A stretch of 64,000 nt of DNA from Megalopta genalis (lineage: Eukaryota > Arthropoda > Insecta > Hymenoptera > Halictidae), in NCBI RefSeq assembly GCF_051020955.1, contig NC_135027.1:4588001-4652000 (forward strand), written 5' to 3'. The notes under the pieces were generated by a model that was given only the letters and a program-made list of their open reading frames with translations, did not search any database and was not told the DNA's origin. Shown here one piece after another: positions 48,672-61,315 of this stretch (position 1 is the first letter of the stretch; the number at the start of each line of letters is the position of its first letter). A program made the position numbers and the translations under genes.

Positions 48672-48870
48672 TAGACCGCGGATTTTTATGCAAAATAGAA
48701 ACTGTCTACCTCGATAGCATCAAACTATGGTAAAATAAATATTTCTTTCTTTTCTTAACAGGTTCGATAAGTTGTAATATAATGCAACAGCGTTCTCAGT
48801 CTTTTAATCTTTCCGCTGTTTTATGCTCCCAAGCATTTTTCTCATAAATGCGTAAAATCCACAGTCTAAT
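48672..48870. mobile_element. About 200-bp MITE with TAGACYGYGGATTTT ends
   Basis: The left terminus is TAGACCGCGGATTTTTATGC. The right terminus on the opposite strand is TAGACTGTGGATTTTACGCA. The interior is AT-rich and non-coding. Single matching ends occur at 43738 (left type) and 39190-39155 (right type), so this is a repeated family in the window. Confidence 0.65.
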
Positions 48871-51255
48871 GATCACCTTACGCTCAAGTTTAAACTTTGT
48901 CCTCTCCAAACACGCCCTGCTTTACTCGATCTCTTATTCGCGTTTAAAACGATTAATGACTTCAACGCGAACGCGTTATTACTACATTAATTTTGTTTGA
49001 CGGTATCTCAAACATCCAAGTGGCACCAAATTATTTTAAAACAAGAGGGTCGTGTCACATTATACGGCGATGATAACAGTTTAAATAGGATTTTTAGAAA
49101 TGTTAACATTTACTGTCGACAAATGGATTTTTGTTCTACCGCAGCGTGTTTTGTGCGTATCAGGTGCGTCCTTTTCTGCTGCCGTCAATTTGTGCTCCAT
49201 TTGTATGTTTTCGAGAAGGATACTTCTTCCCGTAAATAAATAAATAAATAAATAATTCGATGTTGCGACGACGGACACGTAGACCTTTGTCGCGCGGTCC
49301 TGTGTCTCGGTCGAGTGTTCGAACCGTAACAGCGGAAACGGGATTGTCGCCATTAAAACGGTAGCCCGAGAGGTAATCTTGAATTCCCAGCAATCTTGTT
49401 CCGTTCCGCGAGAAAGAACGTCCCCGACCCTCGACAAAGTAGCATTTCCGTGGAAACGTTGGGTCTCCGAATCCTTTGACTCGCAAATGGCTTTTGACGG
49501 TCCTCGCTCGAAAAACTCTGTCTCTAACGAGCCGCGCGAGACGTTTCCCTGTTTCATCGTGTTCCCGGTAAACCATCCGCGTGTTGACATTCGCTGAAAC
49601 CGCCTTGCCGAGGATCCCGCGAAATCCAGAATAATTTCCCGGTGTTTCTTTGTCCGGGGAACAATCTTCCATCGGACCGGCGACGCTCACGCCCTCGCAA
49701 ATGCTAATATTTGCGGTCCGAAAGACGCGGGGATTCCGACGAAGGAATATCGCGCGGCTGCGAACTTTCCTTATCGAATCGTCGCCGGATTGGCCGGGGT
49801 TCGGGCACGTAATCTCGACTTACAAGTTGCCGAACTGAAACGGCAAAGTTCTCGCGGAATAACGACGCGCTCCGGATAAAACTGCCGTCCCCGCGAACAC
49901 GGAGAGTTGAACAGCGTAACCATTCCGGGAGTTTTCCTTTTTTGAAGCTCAGGCGAAATTAGATTCGCGGGCACGCGTTTGTTTTACGAAGGACCGTGCC
50001 CGCCAGCCAACGGAACAGACGCGGAACGTAGTCCCATTGGATTTCGCTTTCCGGCGTGTCAAGGGTTGCACTCGCCGGGAGACAGTTTGCAAACTGTTCG
50101 CAAATACCAACGGAACTCGATCGTGTCGCCACGAATGCGCTTTCCCCGCACAATTCCTCAACCGAAAATTAGTTAATAACTATTTTATTTTGTTCACGGG
50201 GTTTGCTCCACTTTAGCGTACAAATGAATGTACAAGGGTGGCCCACCTAAATATCTCCTACGGTAATAATGTTGCAGAAACTAGTTTTTTACCCAGGGTC
50301 ATTATTTTCCGAGTTTTCAAGGACATCGCAGAGGTATATTATTCAGGCGATATTGAGAAATGCAGGGATTGGCAGATAGAAGAGAACCTCGTAACATGGC
50401 ATTTAGTGATGTTCAAGTTCGTTCCGTTCCTTATGCGTCAATCATTTGTGTCTGTCAAGGTCTTCTTGCATACACACACACAGATCAAGAACAAGTTAAA
50501 CTACGATACGATAATTGTTAGACGGTTACGGTGCATTCCCTGTGTAAAATCTGCCGAATGGGCGTAGAGTGGTCGAAACGGGCGTGATTGCGCTGGAAAT
50601 TACTGGCACAGGAAATTCCACTCGAATCCGCGTCCACGATAATTAGCTAGAAAAATCGGAATTCGCATAATGGCTCGGCATCCGTTTCGAATCGCATCGA
50701 AAATATCGGCGCACTCGAAACACTTCGTCGTTATCCGGTTCAATCTCGTTTCCTCGATTATTATCCGGTCATCGCGTTCAACGATCGCATCGATCGAATG
50801 GGTCGATTGGTTCGCCGCGTCGATTCTCGCATAACTTACGAACCGGTGGAAAGAATGGATTTCTGCGGTCATAATTACACTTCCATCTTGACTACGAATA
50901 AAACCGTTCCCTATTATCGAGACCAAGAGATCAATCACCGATACGGTATTGCTGTATAAAATACTAAACGAAATGATCAATTGACCCGAACTCCTGGTTT
51001 TAATAAACTTTTACGCTCCGGCACGCGTCTCTTCGTACCAAACGTGAGAGAAACCAGAATTGATGAATCAGATCCAATAACTCGCGTATGCCAGAACGCA
51101 AATTCATTTCGTGCCGCACTGGATTTTTTGCGTTCCCAACTGTCTCATTCGAGCGTGATGTAACGAAACACTTTTAATGATAGCATTTCTATCTAGCAAG
51201 CGGCATTTACCATAATCGAATTTATTAATACCTTATACATTAATGGATTATTCCC
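48871..51255. other. Non-coding stretch
   Basis: No supported gene. A TAAA tetranucleotide run lies near 49236-49254. Frames of 169-176 codons on the minus strand (49081-49690) are in overlapping registers without motifs. Confidence 0.45.
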
Positions 51256-51503
51256 TTAACCCTTTGCACTCGAGTGGTGACACTGAGGCACCATTAAAAT
51301 TGTTACATCACGCTCCAAGATACTTTTTATATTATAAAAGTCTAGACGTAAAAAAATTCTTAAAAGTCTAATTGTTGTACGAGTCGCAAGACCATAAATT
51401 TCATGTGCGTAAAATGCACTTTGTCATATAAAATGGAAATACCGTGAGACAGAAAAATTAGTTTAGATTTACAGTTAAAATGGCTTCGAGTGCAAAGGGT
51501 TAA
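51256..51503. mobile_element. TTAA-type MITE with 14-bp perfect terminal repeat
   Basis: A 248-bp element flanked by TTAA (51256-51259 and 51500-51503). The ends CCCTTTGCACTCGA match perfectly as inverted repeats. The interior is AT-rich and non-coding. The TTAA target and CCYT-like start fit the piggyBac superfamily. Confidence 0.85.
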
Positions 51504-52363
51504 TATAAGCAAGAAATTTTACGCTCTGCCGTTTCGAAGCCCGTGTTCTTAGAGAATGAGAGACTTTCGCCGTTTAATCTGCCGAGCGCAATCGCGAAAT
51601 TAAAAGTTAATGTCCCGGCGAAAAAATGTCCCGTTGCCGGCGGGCAAATATGCTCGATATTCGCAAAAGCGCAAACAGAGCGCACGAAAATATCCTCGCG
51701 TTCGTCGTTCGGCACGGCATGCGAACGCTTAAAACTGTATTAAATCCTATGCTGGAACTATCGCTATTGTTAGCAAACAAATACGCGATGGGCGTTCGCG
51801 CGCGCGCGCTTTGTAAATAGATAAATAAATAATGGGAGTAACGGGTGGGAGCGCTGGAAACGGGCAAGCGCGCTGCGCGGCCGCGTGGAACACGCGACAA
51901 TAATTTTTCTGTCGTTCGAGAATCGAGAGTGCGACTATTGTTCGCCGTTTCGCTCGTATCCCGCCGGGGTGGAACGGTGATAACGGGGGGAGGATCAAAT
52001 ATTTATTTGGCCGGCCGGCAGTTCGCGATTCGTCACCCGGCGCGGCGTTCATTCTTCACGCGCGACGCGGTAATTCGATTCGGTAACCAACACATTGTGT
52101 CCAGCACACCTATTGTTCCCCCGCGGAAGGAAGCCTCGTCGAGAAGTTTTCCTTTTCGCTCCGGACCTAGCAATTTGCTCCAGCCTCGTGTTATTAATGA
52201 AAAAGTTCGCCGAGAACCGCAGCGGATTCCCTCGAACATTCTGACGACGCGACTGGCAGACGCGGCCCGATAATTGACACGAAGAAAAGCGGAGTTCGAT
52301 TTCCATTTAAAACGAAACTCGAGACACCGTTCTCGAAACTCCGGCAAATCAGCACAGAATGAA

Positions 52364-52365
<2 letters not shown>

Positions 52366-52405
<40 letters not shown>
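52366..52405. repeat. GA dinucleotide microsatellite
   Basis: About 20 uninterrupted AG units. Confidence 0.95.
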
Positions 52406-52407
<2 letters not shown>

Positions 52408-53884
52408 GGAGAAGGAGAGAAGGGATCGGATGTCTGTAAACGATCCGGATAATGAGAAACAAGAAAGACAGCGATCGATTCAATCAACCGGGACATAAAT
52501 TCCTGTGTATGGAAACAATTACATGGACAGTTGTTGAACGACTCAAAGAGGAACACCGTCCTGAGAATGTTCGTGAATTTTTCCAGGTGTTCGATTTCAC
52601 GATGCTGTTCAATGGTCCGATGGTAGTTGTTGTCCTATCGTGACTAGCTACAGCAACACGATTCTCATCGCTGAAGGCAGAGACGAACGCGTACGATTCT
52701 CGATGCAACGAAAACCCACCTGCTGGCTCGACCATGTTAAGAATTTAGAACGCCGGAGGCCGAGAAGAGCGGGAATCTCGCGGGCAATTGTTTGTTTCCT
52801 TATTTATACTTTTACGAGGAGATTCCATTTTTCAACTGTACGTCGTCTGAAGCGCGGCGCACGCGTAACAACACGAGACAAAGGGATGCAGCGGGAAACG
52901 AGTCGGGTACAAGGCAGACGAGACAGACCAATTGAAAGATCCGCGCCGGGAACAGTAACGGAGATTAACATCCGGCGAAGAAAGAAATCTCGAGCGGAAA
53001 AGTGACGGAATTGAGGAGATAACTTGTACGGTGGCGAAGCATGCTGCACAGAATGCAGAGTCTCCGTAGCTTTGCCTCATTTTTGAATGCTGATCTGAAT
53101 GCCATTATTTTCATTTTAATTTTAATCCATTTGTAAATGGGAAAACCCCATTAGTTTACATAGATTATCGAACAAGCGCGGAACTTCCGTTTTCTCAGCG
53201 GATATTCATATTTTATCTTTCTTTAATTATTCTTTTTCGTTCTTCTTTTCCATTCTATCTATTCATTATCTATTTAGTAAAAGCAAAAACTCGTTTGTCA
53301 CGGTAACTCATAGCGGATAGACACAAACAATTCCGTTTTCCTTATCAGAAATTTGTAGCGTTTATTTTCTCTTTATTCTGTTTTGTTCCTTCATTTTATT
53401 TATTTCGGACCGTCGCCTATTCAGTGAAAGCAAAAACTCGTTCGTCCCGGTGACTCATGGCGGATGGACACGAAAGTTATTTATCACTTGACCTAATAGA
53501 TCGTAGACATTAGGAATAGTCTTAAAAATTATAAAATCGCTCGCAAAAAGTAAGGAACGTCTAAATTGTATACAGCTCGGTGGATCATTTATTTATACAG
53601 GCACGCTGCAAACGCGACTCTCGCGAGGATGGTTCCTTTCTAACAGTATCAAATTCCCATACTGTCTCGCGTGAAACAAACGCGAAGGAGAAAACGTTGA
53701 GAGGATAACGGATCGTCGATGCGTTTCCCAAACGATTCGCCGAAACGCAAATTCGCTTTCCCCGGAGATTAACGGGACGATCGGAGGCAAGTTTCGATTT
53801 CTACGGACGCTCCGGGGGCTCGATTATTCGAGCTAAACACGACCATAAATTTCTGCGCTCATGAATAGCCGGAATATATTCACA

Positions 53885-53911
<27 letters not shown>
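53885..53911. repeat. CT dinucleotide microsatellite
   Basis: About 13 TC units, continuing as imperfect pyrimidine repeats to about 53940. Confidence 0.95.
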
Positions 53912-53923
<12 letters not shown>

Positions 53924-55490
53924 CTTCATCTGTCTCTCCTCCGTCTGCTCTCTGCCGCGCGCACGCGAATAGCGGAAGTGGGTTTCGGTGATGGGAAGAA
54001 AGCGAACCGGAGAAAATTGGAAATTATTCGTCGATTTCTATCCGCGGCGATTCATGTACAACTTCTTTTACGTGGAAACGAGGTTCTAGCGAATCGCTCC
54101 GTTGTCATCGTTTCATAACATTTTTGTTTCTCGACGACTCCAAACGAGGTAGAAATAGTCTTCCCAAAGATTCTTCTCCTTGATTGGACATTAATCTACT
54201 GTCTCAACTATGACGCTATCGCGTCGGGGCTTGGGTTGATGACCCTCGAACAACGCCGTGATCAAACTGATAAGCTTGTTTTTGCATTATTTATTCCTCT
54301 CCTGATACTCCGCGCCTTCTTAAATTCGATGCTCCTGTACGTCACACGAGAAATCACATCTTCTTCCAACCTGAATGTCATCGCACCCTTTACGGCCAAT
54401 TCGATTGCCTAAACCGATTGTTTCTCGCTTCTAACCGTTTCCGCGACACTCTTGACTTTCTCAATGATTCCAGCGCACCGGTTAAACGCTCCACCCTTTC
54501 CGCGGCACGTAAATTATCGTAGCGTGTCGTATGTCAGATTATATTACAGCAGAACCTCGATTATCCGGGTCAAACAAAATGACACGAATGCGCGGTTAAT
54601 GGAACAATTACTTGCTTATGGTTGCCTTAGATTGAACTAATAACGTATAAAATGTATTTGCATAATAGATCATTCTGATATTGTACTTCTGTCTTCTTTT
54701 TTTATTTATATCTTATTTTTTAGCGTGTACCCTGTATAAGAAAATGTTCTTCCCGTTGACATCGATAAACTATTATTATTACTATTATTAATGCATCACG
54801 ACACAGCAGTGTTCCGATTTGATTGTTTACGTCGCGCGTCGCGTCGTTACGTTATTTGGTCACGCAAACGGATAGTACCAGCGTCCGACAGGTGTCACGG
54901 TCTCGAATCTCATTAGCGTATGATGATGAGAGGAGAAAGCGAAATTCTAGAAACGATGCTGCTCGACTATTCATAGATACTCCCCCCCTGGCACCCTTCG
55001 CCACGATATTTTTACGTGTCTTCGAGGCGGGATAGGACACGGGCACACGGCTTGACAGACAACGCGTTCAGCCGGAAGTAAAGAGCCTGTAAACCCAACG
55101 TCATCTTGGTCCGTCTGTAGTATCGATTTTCCGTGAATACGAATCTCGGGAGTATTCCTGGGTGTATCTGCAGCTTTGCCGTGAAATATCGGGAAAATAA
55201 CAGGAGAAAATAGAAGTAGCCGCGTGTAACGAGAAAGCATTCCGTCACGGTGTACCCTCTTCGTCCTCGCGCAGTCAGGAACCTCTGTCACGGTTTCTCG
55301 ACTCGTTTAGCCGGGGGAAAACGTCGACCGTTCCGACGTTCCGACCAGAAATATCGAATTGCAAAAAGCACTCTCGAAAAATAATAATGTTCCGAAATAT
55401 CGGAACAGAGAGATCCAGATCGCGACGACGAGCACGACGCGTCCCGTACACATATTTGCACGGGATGGAGAGCAAAGAGCGTTTTCGGCG

Positions 55491-58400
55491 ATGATCGACG
55501 CGACCCACTCATGCCCGGCTTTTCTCTGTTCGCAGAATAATGTGACAGAAGGGGAAGAAGAAGATCTGCCTGAAGACGCTTCCTCGCTGTTGTCGGTGCT
55601 TCTAGTTGGTTCGCTAAACCTCCCATTTAATCGATCGCGACTCGCCCCTCGAAGACAAGCCCTGTGCGCGACTTCAAGCGAGGTCTTACGATCGCGAAAA
55701 TTTTCATCCGAACTGGTCCGCTTCATCCCTGCGCGCTCTTTCAAACTAGTCGCTCGACACCACGCGCAGCCAACCGGTTGCTCCTCCATTCCCTTCCAAC
55801 GATCGGCTAATTTTCTGCCGGCTAAAGCTCTCCTCGCCCTTTTCAATGATACTCGCGTGCTCGAGTTTACGCGATCTTGGCCTATCTTGTTCCAGGCCGA
55901 TTCGTTCACCTCGGCCGACGCGAAAATTGAATTTTCGTTTCGTTAGGACCTTCGAGGGGCGAACGAGCCATTCAAGGCGAGATCCTGTCGATTCTATCCG
56001 TGCCGGTTCCCCGCGCGTCTTTCAGGTTTCCTCTTCCTGGTATTGATATTTTTATCCGTCGCGGGCAACATCCTCGTCTGCGTGGCCATTTACACGGACC
56101 GTGGGCTACGGAGGATAGGGAATCTGTTCCTCGCGTCCCTCGCGATCGCCGATCTGTTCGTCGGCTGTCTGGTGATGACGTTCGCCGGGGTCAACGATCT
56201 CCTCGGATATTGGATGTTCGGCCCGCGGTTCTGCGACACTTGGATCGCGTTCGATGTTATGTGCAGCACTGCCTCCATTTTGAATCTATGCGCGATATCC
56301 CTCGACCGTTACATCCATATCAAGGACCCCCTCAGGTGAGTCCCCTTTCTACACCTTTCTACCGCTGCCGGCCGAAATTGAAAGTCCGAGAACTGTTTTA
56401 CTCGAGAACCGACAGCCATTCTTTAACACGTTCGCCGTCGAACGCGAACTCGCAGTATATGAGCCGTTTATTTTGAAAGTGGCATAAGTCACTTTACCGT
56501 AATGAAAAGTGGTGATTTTTTAAATGTTTATACGAAATTATTTATAAATATATTTATAAATAATACGATATTTACAAATATATTTTTTAAAAATATCAGT
56601 ATCCTGAGATAACAAATGCAAATAAATCTTCTCGAAAGTTAGCATCCATATTCTTAAACGTGTTAAAACGCAAACCTTTAAATATATCTACTTGAAAACA
56701 AAGTGACTTATGCCACTTTCAAAATAAACGGCTCATACAGCACGGTACAATCGAGAACACATTTGTAGAACGGTGACGACTTGCAATTTTCTACGGCACA
56801 AGGTGAAAGTACCTATTACGAAACACCGCTCAATTGTGAACCTACCCTGGAAATGGATGTATAAAAATTCGGCCCGTATTTTCGAACGTTGTTTCTTTTG
56901 TAAATTGTACCACAATCTTTTCGTCCCGATTTATGGAACGGTTGGCATCCATGTTTCATTCTCGATGATACCTGTTTGGAAACAGGCATTTCAAATGATA
57001 GCTACGCGGCGCTCGTGTTTTACTCGTGCTCGTCGATTATAATCGATGCTCCCGTCGATTCGAATTTACATTGTAAAACGATGGGGTTTTTTGTTGAACA
57101 GATACGGTCGTTGGGTGACCAGGAGAGTGGCGGTCGCCGGGATCATGATCGTGTGGCTGCTCGCAGCACTCATATCCTTTGTACCGATTAGCCTAGGCCT
57201 TCACCGGGCAGGAGAAGAAGAAGCCATAGTTTACGATGACGGCCCTGAGGTACGCGTCGCAATCCCTGACTTTTAAAGATCGCAAAATTAAAATAAAAGA
57301 AAAGAAATGAAATGAAATGAAATGAAAGAAATGAGAGAAATGATTGGACGGAAGGGCGAGATCGGCGACGAGAACACGATTTTGCGTCCACACTCCTCCA
57401 TCGCTTTTGTCTTTTAGGAAAACCCTACGTGCGCCTTAGACCTTACACCCACCTACGCGGTCGTCTCCTCTTCCATATCTTTTTACGTGCCCTGCATCGT
57501 AATGCTGGGAATTTATTGCAGGTGAGCGCCACCAAATCATTCGCCAAGTCAGAAACAGAGAACTACGGTTTTTCCCTTTGGTTGAAATTGAATCGAACGG
57601 GGGGGAAAGCTGTAAGCTTTCTCGATAGAAGCGACGCGCGACCGGACCCCGTACGGGAAAATAAGACCGTCGAGGGTCGCGCGCGATCGGAGAACGACGA
57701 AATTAATCGATGGTATTGTTCGCAGGCTCTATTGTTACGCGCAGAAACACGTGAAAAGCATCCGGGCAGTGACGAAGCTGCCGGACACATCAATGGCCAA
57801 GAGCTTTCGCGGGAAGAGCACCCGCAACAAGCCGCCGAAACCGCCAACTAAAACGAAGCCGACGAGCCCTTATCACGTGTCCGATCACAAGGCCGCCATC
57901 ACCGTAGGCGTAATTATGGGTGTTTTCTTAATTTGCTGGGTACCCTTTTTCTGCGTCAACATCGTCGCCGCGTATTGCAAGACCTGCATATCAGTCCGAG
58001 CGTTCCAAGTACGACAAACGCTCCTTTCTCGCGAACATTTCGCAGGCTCGTTCCAGAGACTCTCGTCTCGAGATCAGTCGAAATCATAATAAGGCATATT
58101 AGATGTTTCTTTTTTTTTTTGTTGAAAATTGAACAAAATAAACGAAGTTGAGATTAGTTGAAACGGCGGCTGGAACGACCCGCGCAACGAAACGGAGCAA
58201 CCGAAGAGAATGTAAAGAAACGGATATGAATTTGTGTCAGGTACTCACTTGGCTCGGCTACAGCAACTCGGCCTTCAACCCGATCATCTACAGCATATTT
58301 AACACAGAGTTCCGGGAAGCGTTCAAGAGGATCCTGACGAAAGGTGCACGCGCCCGAGGGAACCAACCGTCGACCAGCGAGTGCGGCGAGTTTCGATCGG

Positions 58401-58525
58401 TGGTGGTGCAGAAACGGAACGGATCCATGATCGAGTGTAACATTAGTCCGAGATCGAGCGCGGACAGCTGTCAGGTCGGGATCATGGCGCAAAAACACCG
58501 CGACACTATCGTCAGCGCGATATAA
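55491..58525 (+). CDS. Dop1R1: D1-like dopamine receptor (Dop1R1 type), six coding exons
   Basis: A rhodopsin-family GPCR that binds dopamine and normally couples to Gs and cAMP at the neuronal plasma membrane. Exons: 55491-55608, 56026-56335, 57102-57249, 57418-57521, 57726-58008, 58241-58525; phases agree throughout and give 415 residues. Visible landmarks: GN54 (TM1), LAIAD82 (TM2), Cys109 and Cys197 (disulfide), amine-binding Asp116 (TM3), DRY 133-135, TM5 serines 209, 210 and 213 for the catechol, CWVP 297-300 (TM6), NPIIY 334-338 (TM7), C-terminus VSAI. TM3 to TM4, TM5 and TM7 closely match insect Dop1R1 proteins as I know them. Exon 1 joins through GTTCGC, a weak donor, but it gives SSLLSVLLVGFLFL, as expected for TM1. 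The start is uncertain: a good acceptor (CTGTTCGCAG, ending 55536) could bring in an upstream exon instead of the ATG at 55491. NNVT near residue 16 is a glycosylation site. Confidence 0.93.
56458..56737. mobile_element. MITE with 38-bp perfect terminal repeats in Dop1R1 intron 2
   Basis: The arms 56458-56495 and 56700-56737 are perfect 38-bp inverted copies, starting TATGAGCCGTTTATTTTGAA. TA lies at each border, suggesting a Tc1/mariner-type MITE. The interior is AT-rich and non-coding. It sits inside the 766-bp intron (56336-57101) and makes up more than a third of it. A TTAACACGTTCGCC motif at 56423 may belong to another element. Confidence 0.8.
57306..57335. repeat. AAATG pentanucleotide repeat in a Dop1R1 intron
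   Basis: Four to five AAATG units in the short intron 57250-57417. Confidence 0.9.
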
Positions 58526-60818
58526 GCTCGAGAATTTTCGAGGCCCCGAGGGGGCTCTCCTCTTCCGAATTGATAACATAGATCTTCCTATCGGACGCTG
58601 GTCGCGCTTCTTCGACGACGAAAGGACGCGCGCGTGTACACGCATTCGCATTCGTAAAACGCATTCGCATACACGCACACACAGAGACACGCGTACACAT
58701 TCGGTTCACTGTTTCTCTCTTGCCCCTCCGAAATCTCGCGGTCAAAACTGTTCATCGCCGGCTCTTTGTCCCTTCCACAGGTGATATATCGTGTTTCCTG
58801 AAATCGCGATTGTGACACGCGACATCCCGATCATGGGCTCGCACGCGCAATCATCAACTGAAACATTCGCCGTCAAACGAGATCAAATTGAAACAGTCGT
58901 TGCACTCCGAATCGATTGGTTTTTGCCGGACCAAACCGTCGACGACATTGTGCGAAACGAAACGGTTCTATCGGTGGCTTCGAAAAAAAACAAAAAAAAG
59001 AAAAAAAGACATTGAAAAATAATTCCATTTCGCAGAAAACCCTGTCCGGCATTCGTGGCAAAGAGCGATCGATTCGACGTGAAATTACAAAGAAGAAAAC
59101 GGAACGACCGGCAAACGGTTATCGTGTAAATTCGCGCATGTTTCGCCATAGATCCGTGTAAATTCGCGTAAATTCGTGACACAACGCGTGAACGTGATTC
59201 GTTCGTGCTTGACCTGTTAACCGGATGGTTTCTCCACCATGAACATCCTCCTGTCCCCATCCGCATGTACACCGACACCATGTGAAAAGATCAAAGGATC
59301 ATCGATAACGACTCGTTTACCGCGACACCCATATTTCACACACAGGATATCCGATTCACGATGCTACAAACATATTCCCGGTATAATTAGATCGAATTAA
59401 ATTAAATCTTCCTTAAGAAGAGTACGCGAAAGGTTCTTCGGAAACGCCATAGTAATAACGAGTGAACTCGTCTTCCTGTTAACAGGTCAAATCTAAGAGA
59501 CAACGGACACGCCAACAAACGAACAACGTTTGTCGTTTTAATCGATCGAACGAGACATTCGAAGATTTGCTATGATTCGTCGAAACGCGGGGAACGTTGT
59601 TGAACTTTTTGTCCGAGTTCTCGCTGCTAAAAGCTAAAATACAAGCTTTTCCTGGCTCGGAAAATGCCGTCGGGGGAAGAAGAGAAAATGATCTAGGTAA
59701 ACAAATGTTGCTCACTCTGCGTAGAATTAGGCGGTGACCACTTGGCTCCCGATGGAGTTGGAGCAGTTCGCGCCCGAATCGCGGCCAATTTGCGCCCATA
59801 CCTGCTCCGATGCAATAATGACGCATATCGATCAATTGGATATTGGAGCGTTTATGTTGGTAGGCTCCTCTCTCTCTTATTGTTTCAATTCATCGAGAAA
59901 AGTTCGACGCGACCGATCTCTTCGTTTCGACGGTACCGGCGCCGCTAGTCATGGCTCAGAACGCGAGGACGACCAACACGGCGTAAAGAATTTGCGATTT
60001 TTTTACTGGCTATTTTTTAAGCGGAAACGGTGAACGGTGAACGGTGAACGGCGAACGGAAGCGGAACCCGACGACCATGGACAGTGGTAAATTAACGGGG
60101 GGTAGAGAAAAGCAATGAGAAGAACGAGAAAAAGAAAAAAAAAAGAAAAGAACAAGAGAACAATGAAAGACAATCACCAAAAGGTAGTTCAAAACATATC
60201 CACGAGACATAATCCACCCACGATATAAGGAAACAAAACTAAATGGATAAGCGCGGAGACTGGAGAGGACACCGAAGTTCCGACAAAAATGAAAACACGG
60301 GGGCTCGTATTGGTAGAACGGAGAATTCGAGCGATTAGTATCTTTAGAGCGTACGTTCTCGTAAAGCAATTGTAATTAAACAGAAATCATGTTGATATAG
60401 AGCGTGTATCTACGACCGTAAACTAAACAAAGCTGGATGTTACGCGAAGCACTAAAAACATAGTAACGTCTGTCGAAAAAATCGTAGCTTATTAGTGTTA
60501 GGATCGCGGTGGAACCCGCACAGATTCATTTTCCATCTTGTAAATAGTCATTTATTTATTTTTCTATATTTGACGGGAGCGACACCAAGACGAGAAGAGA
60601 GACGATCCGTCTCGCGTGTAATTTTACGCGTTCCAAAGCGATTGCTTCGTTTAGGACCCGTCGAATCTGAACTCGAATCTGCGTCTCGCATATCCGAACG
60701 AACAAAGAAACGCTCGCGAAAACGCGGCGAGTCTCTTCCACGCATCTATATCAGCGACAAGAAGTGCACTGTATTCCGACTAGAGAGAGCGAGAGAATGG
60801 GAGAAAGAGAGAGAATGG

Positions 60819-60874
<56 letters not shown>

Positions 60875-61315
60875 CGGTATTAAAGAACAAACGAACAAGA
60901 ATACGCAGAATGCGGCATTTTAATCGTAACACCCACGTATCTCTGCGATTTTTCATATTATCTTCAAACGTAAATATATCAAGATTGAAGTCGTCATTTA
61001 TGTTCCGTAAGGCTATCGACAATTTATGACAAAAAAAATGATGGAGATACGTAAATGTTCTCGTCCGAATGTCGCATCCTGTACAAACATGTGTCTATAT
61101 ATATATCGATGCTATATATATAGTATATTCTATCTGCAGCAAATTAAAAAGACCAGAAAATTGAACATAGTCTCCCTTGTCGGAGTGACACGTGCACGAT
61201 GTTGATGTACACTGATAATACATTTGAATGACCGTTCTCTGTAAATATATTAGCGTAAGGACTTCCACGCGAGTGTTATATTTGAAACGTTTTCTTACTG
61301 CTACCTTCATCGTCC
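58526..61315. other. Region between convergent Dop1R1 and MARS2
   Basis: It probably holds both 3' UTRs. No canonical AATAAA close to either stop codon was found. ATTAAA occurs on the plus strand near 59396-59406 and 60374. A GAACGGT heptamer repeat lies at 60026-60057 and a GA repeat at 60822-60871. The open frames here are shadows or simple-sequence artefacts. Confidence 0.5.
60822..60871. repeat. GA dinucleotide microsatellite
   Basis: About 25 GA units, preceded from 60783 by imperfect GAGAGAATGGGAGAAA repeats. Confidence 0.95.

Larger units (their letters stand above)
51504..55490. other. Non-coding stretch upstream of Dop1R1
   Basis: No other gene is supported. Untranslated 5' exons and the promoter of Dop1R1 may lie here, but I cannot place them. 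A GA repeat lies at 52366-52405 and a CT repeat at 53885-53911. CAGCAGAACCTCGATTATCC at 54547 resembles a pogo/Tigger-type end with no visible partner. A TTATTAC run lies near 54771-54790. Confidence 0.45.

Noticed and set aside
49081..49690. 169- and 176-codon minus-strand frames
   Set aside because: They overlap in different registers and neither has protein-like motifs.
55307..55909. 200-codon minus-strand frame overlapping the Dop1R1 first exon
   Set aside because: It is antisense to an exon whose translation fits the receptor TM1. The minus-strand product has no family features.
56423..56666. TTAA-flanked element between TTAACACGTTCGCC and AAACGTGTTAA in the Dop1R1 intron
   Set aside because: Terminal similarity extends only about six to eight bases, and the interval interlocks with the clearer 38-bp inverted repeat instead of nesting with it.
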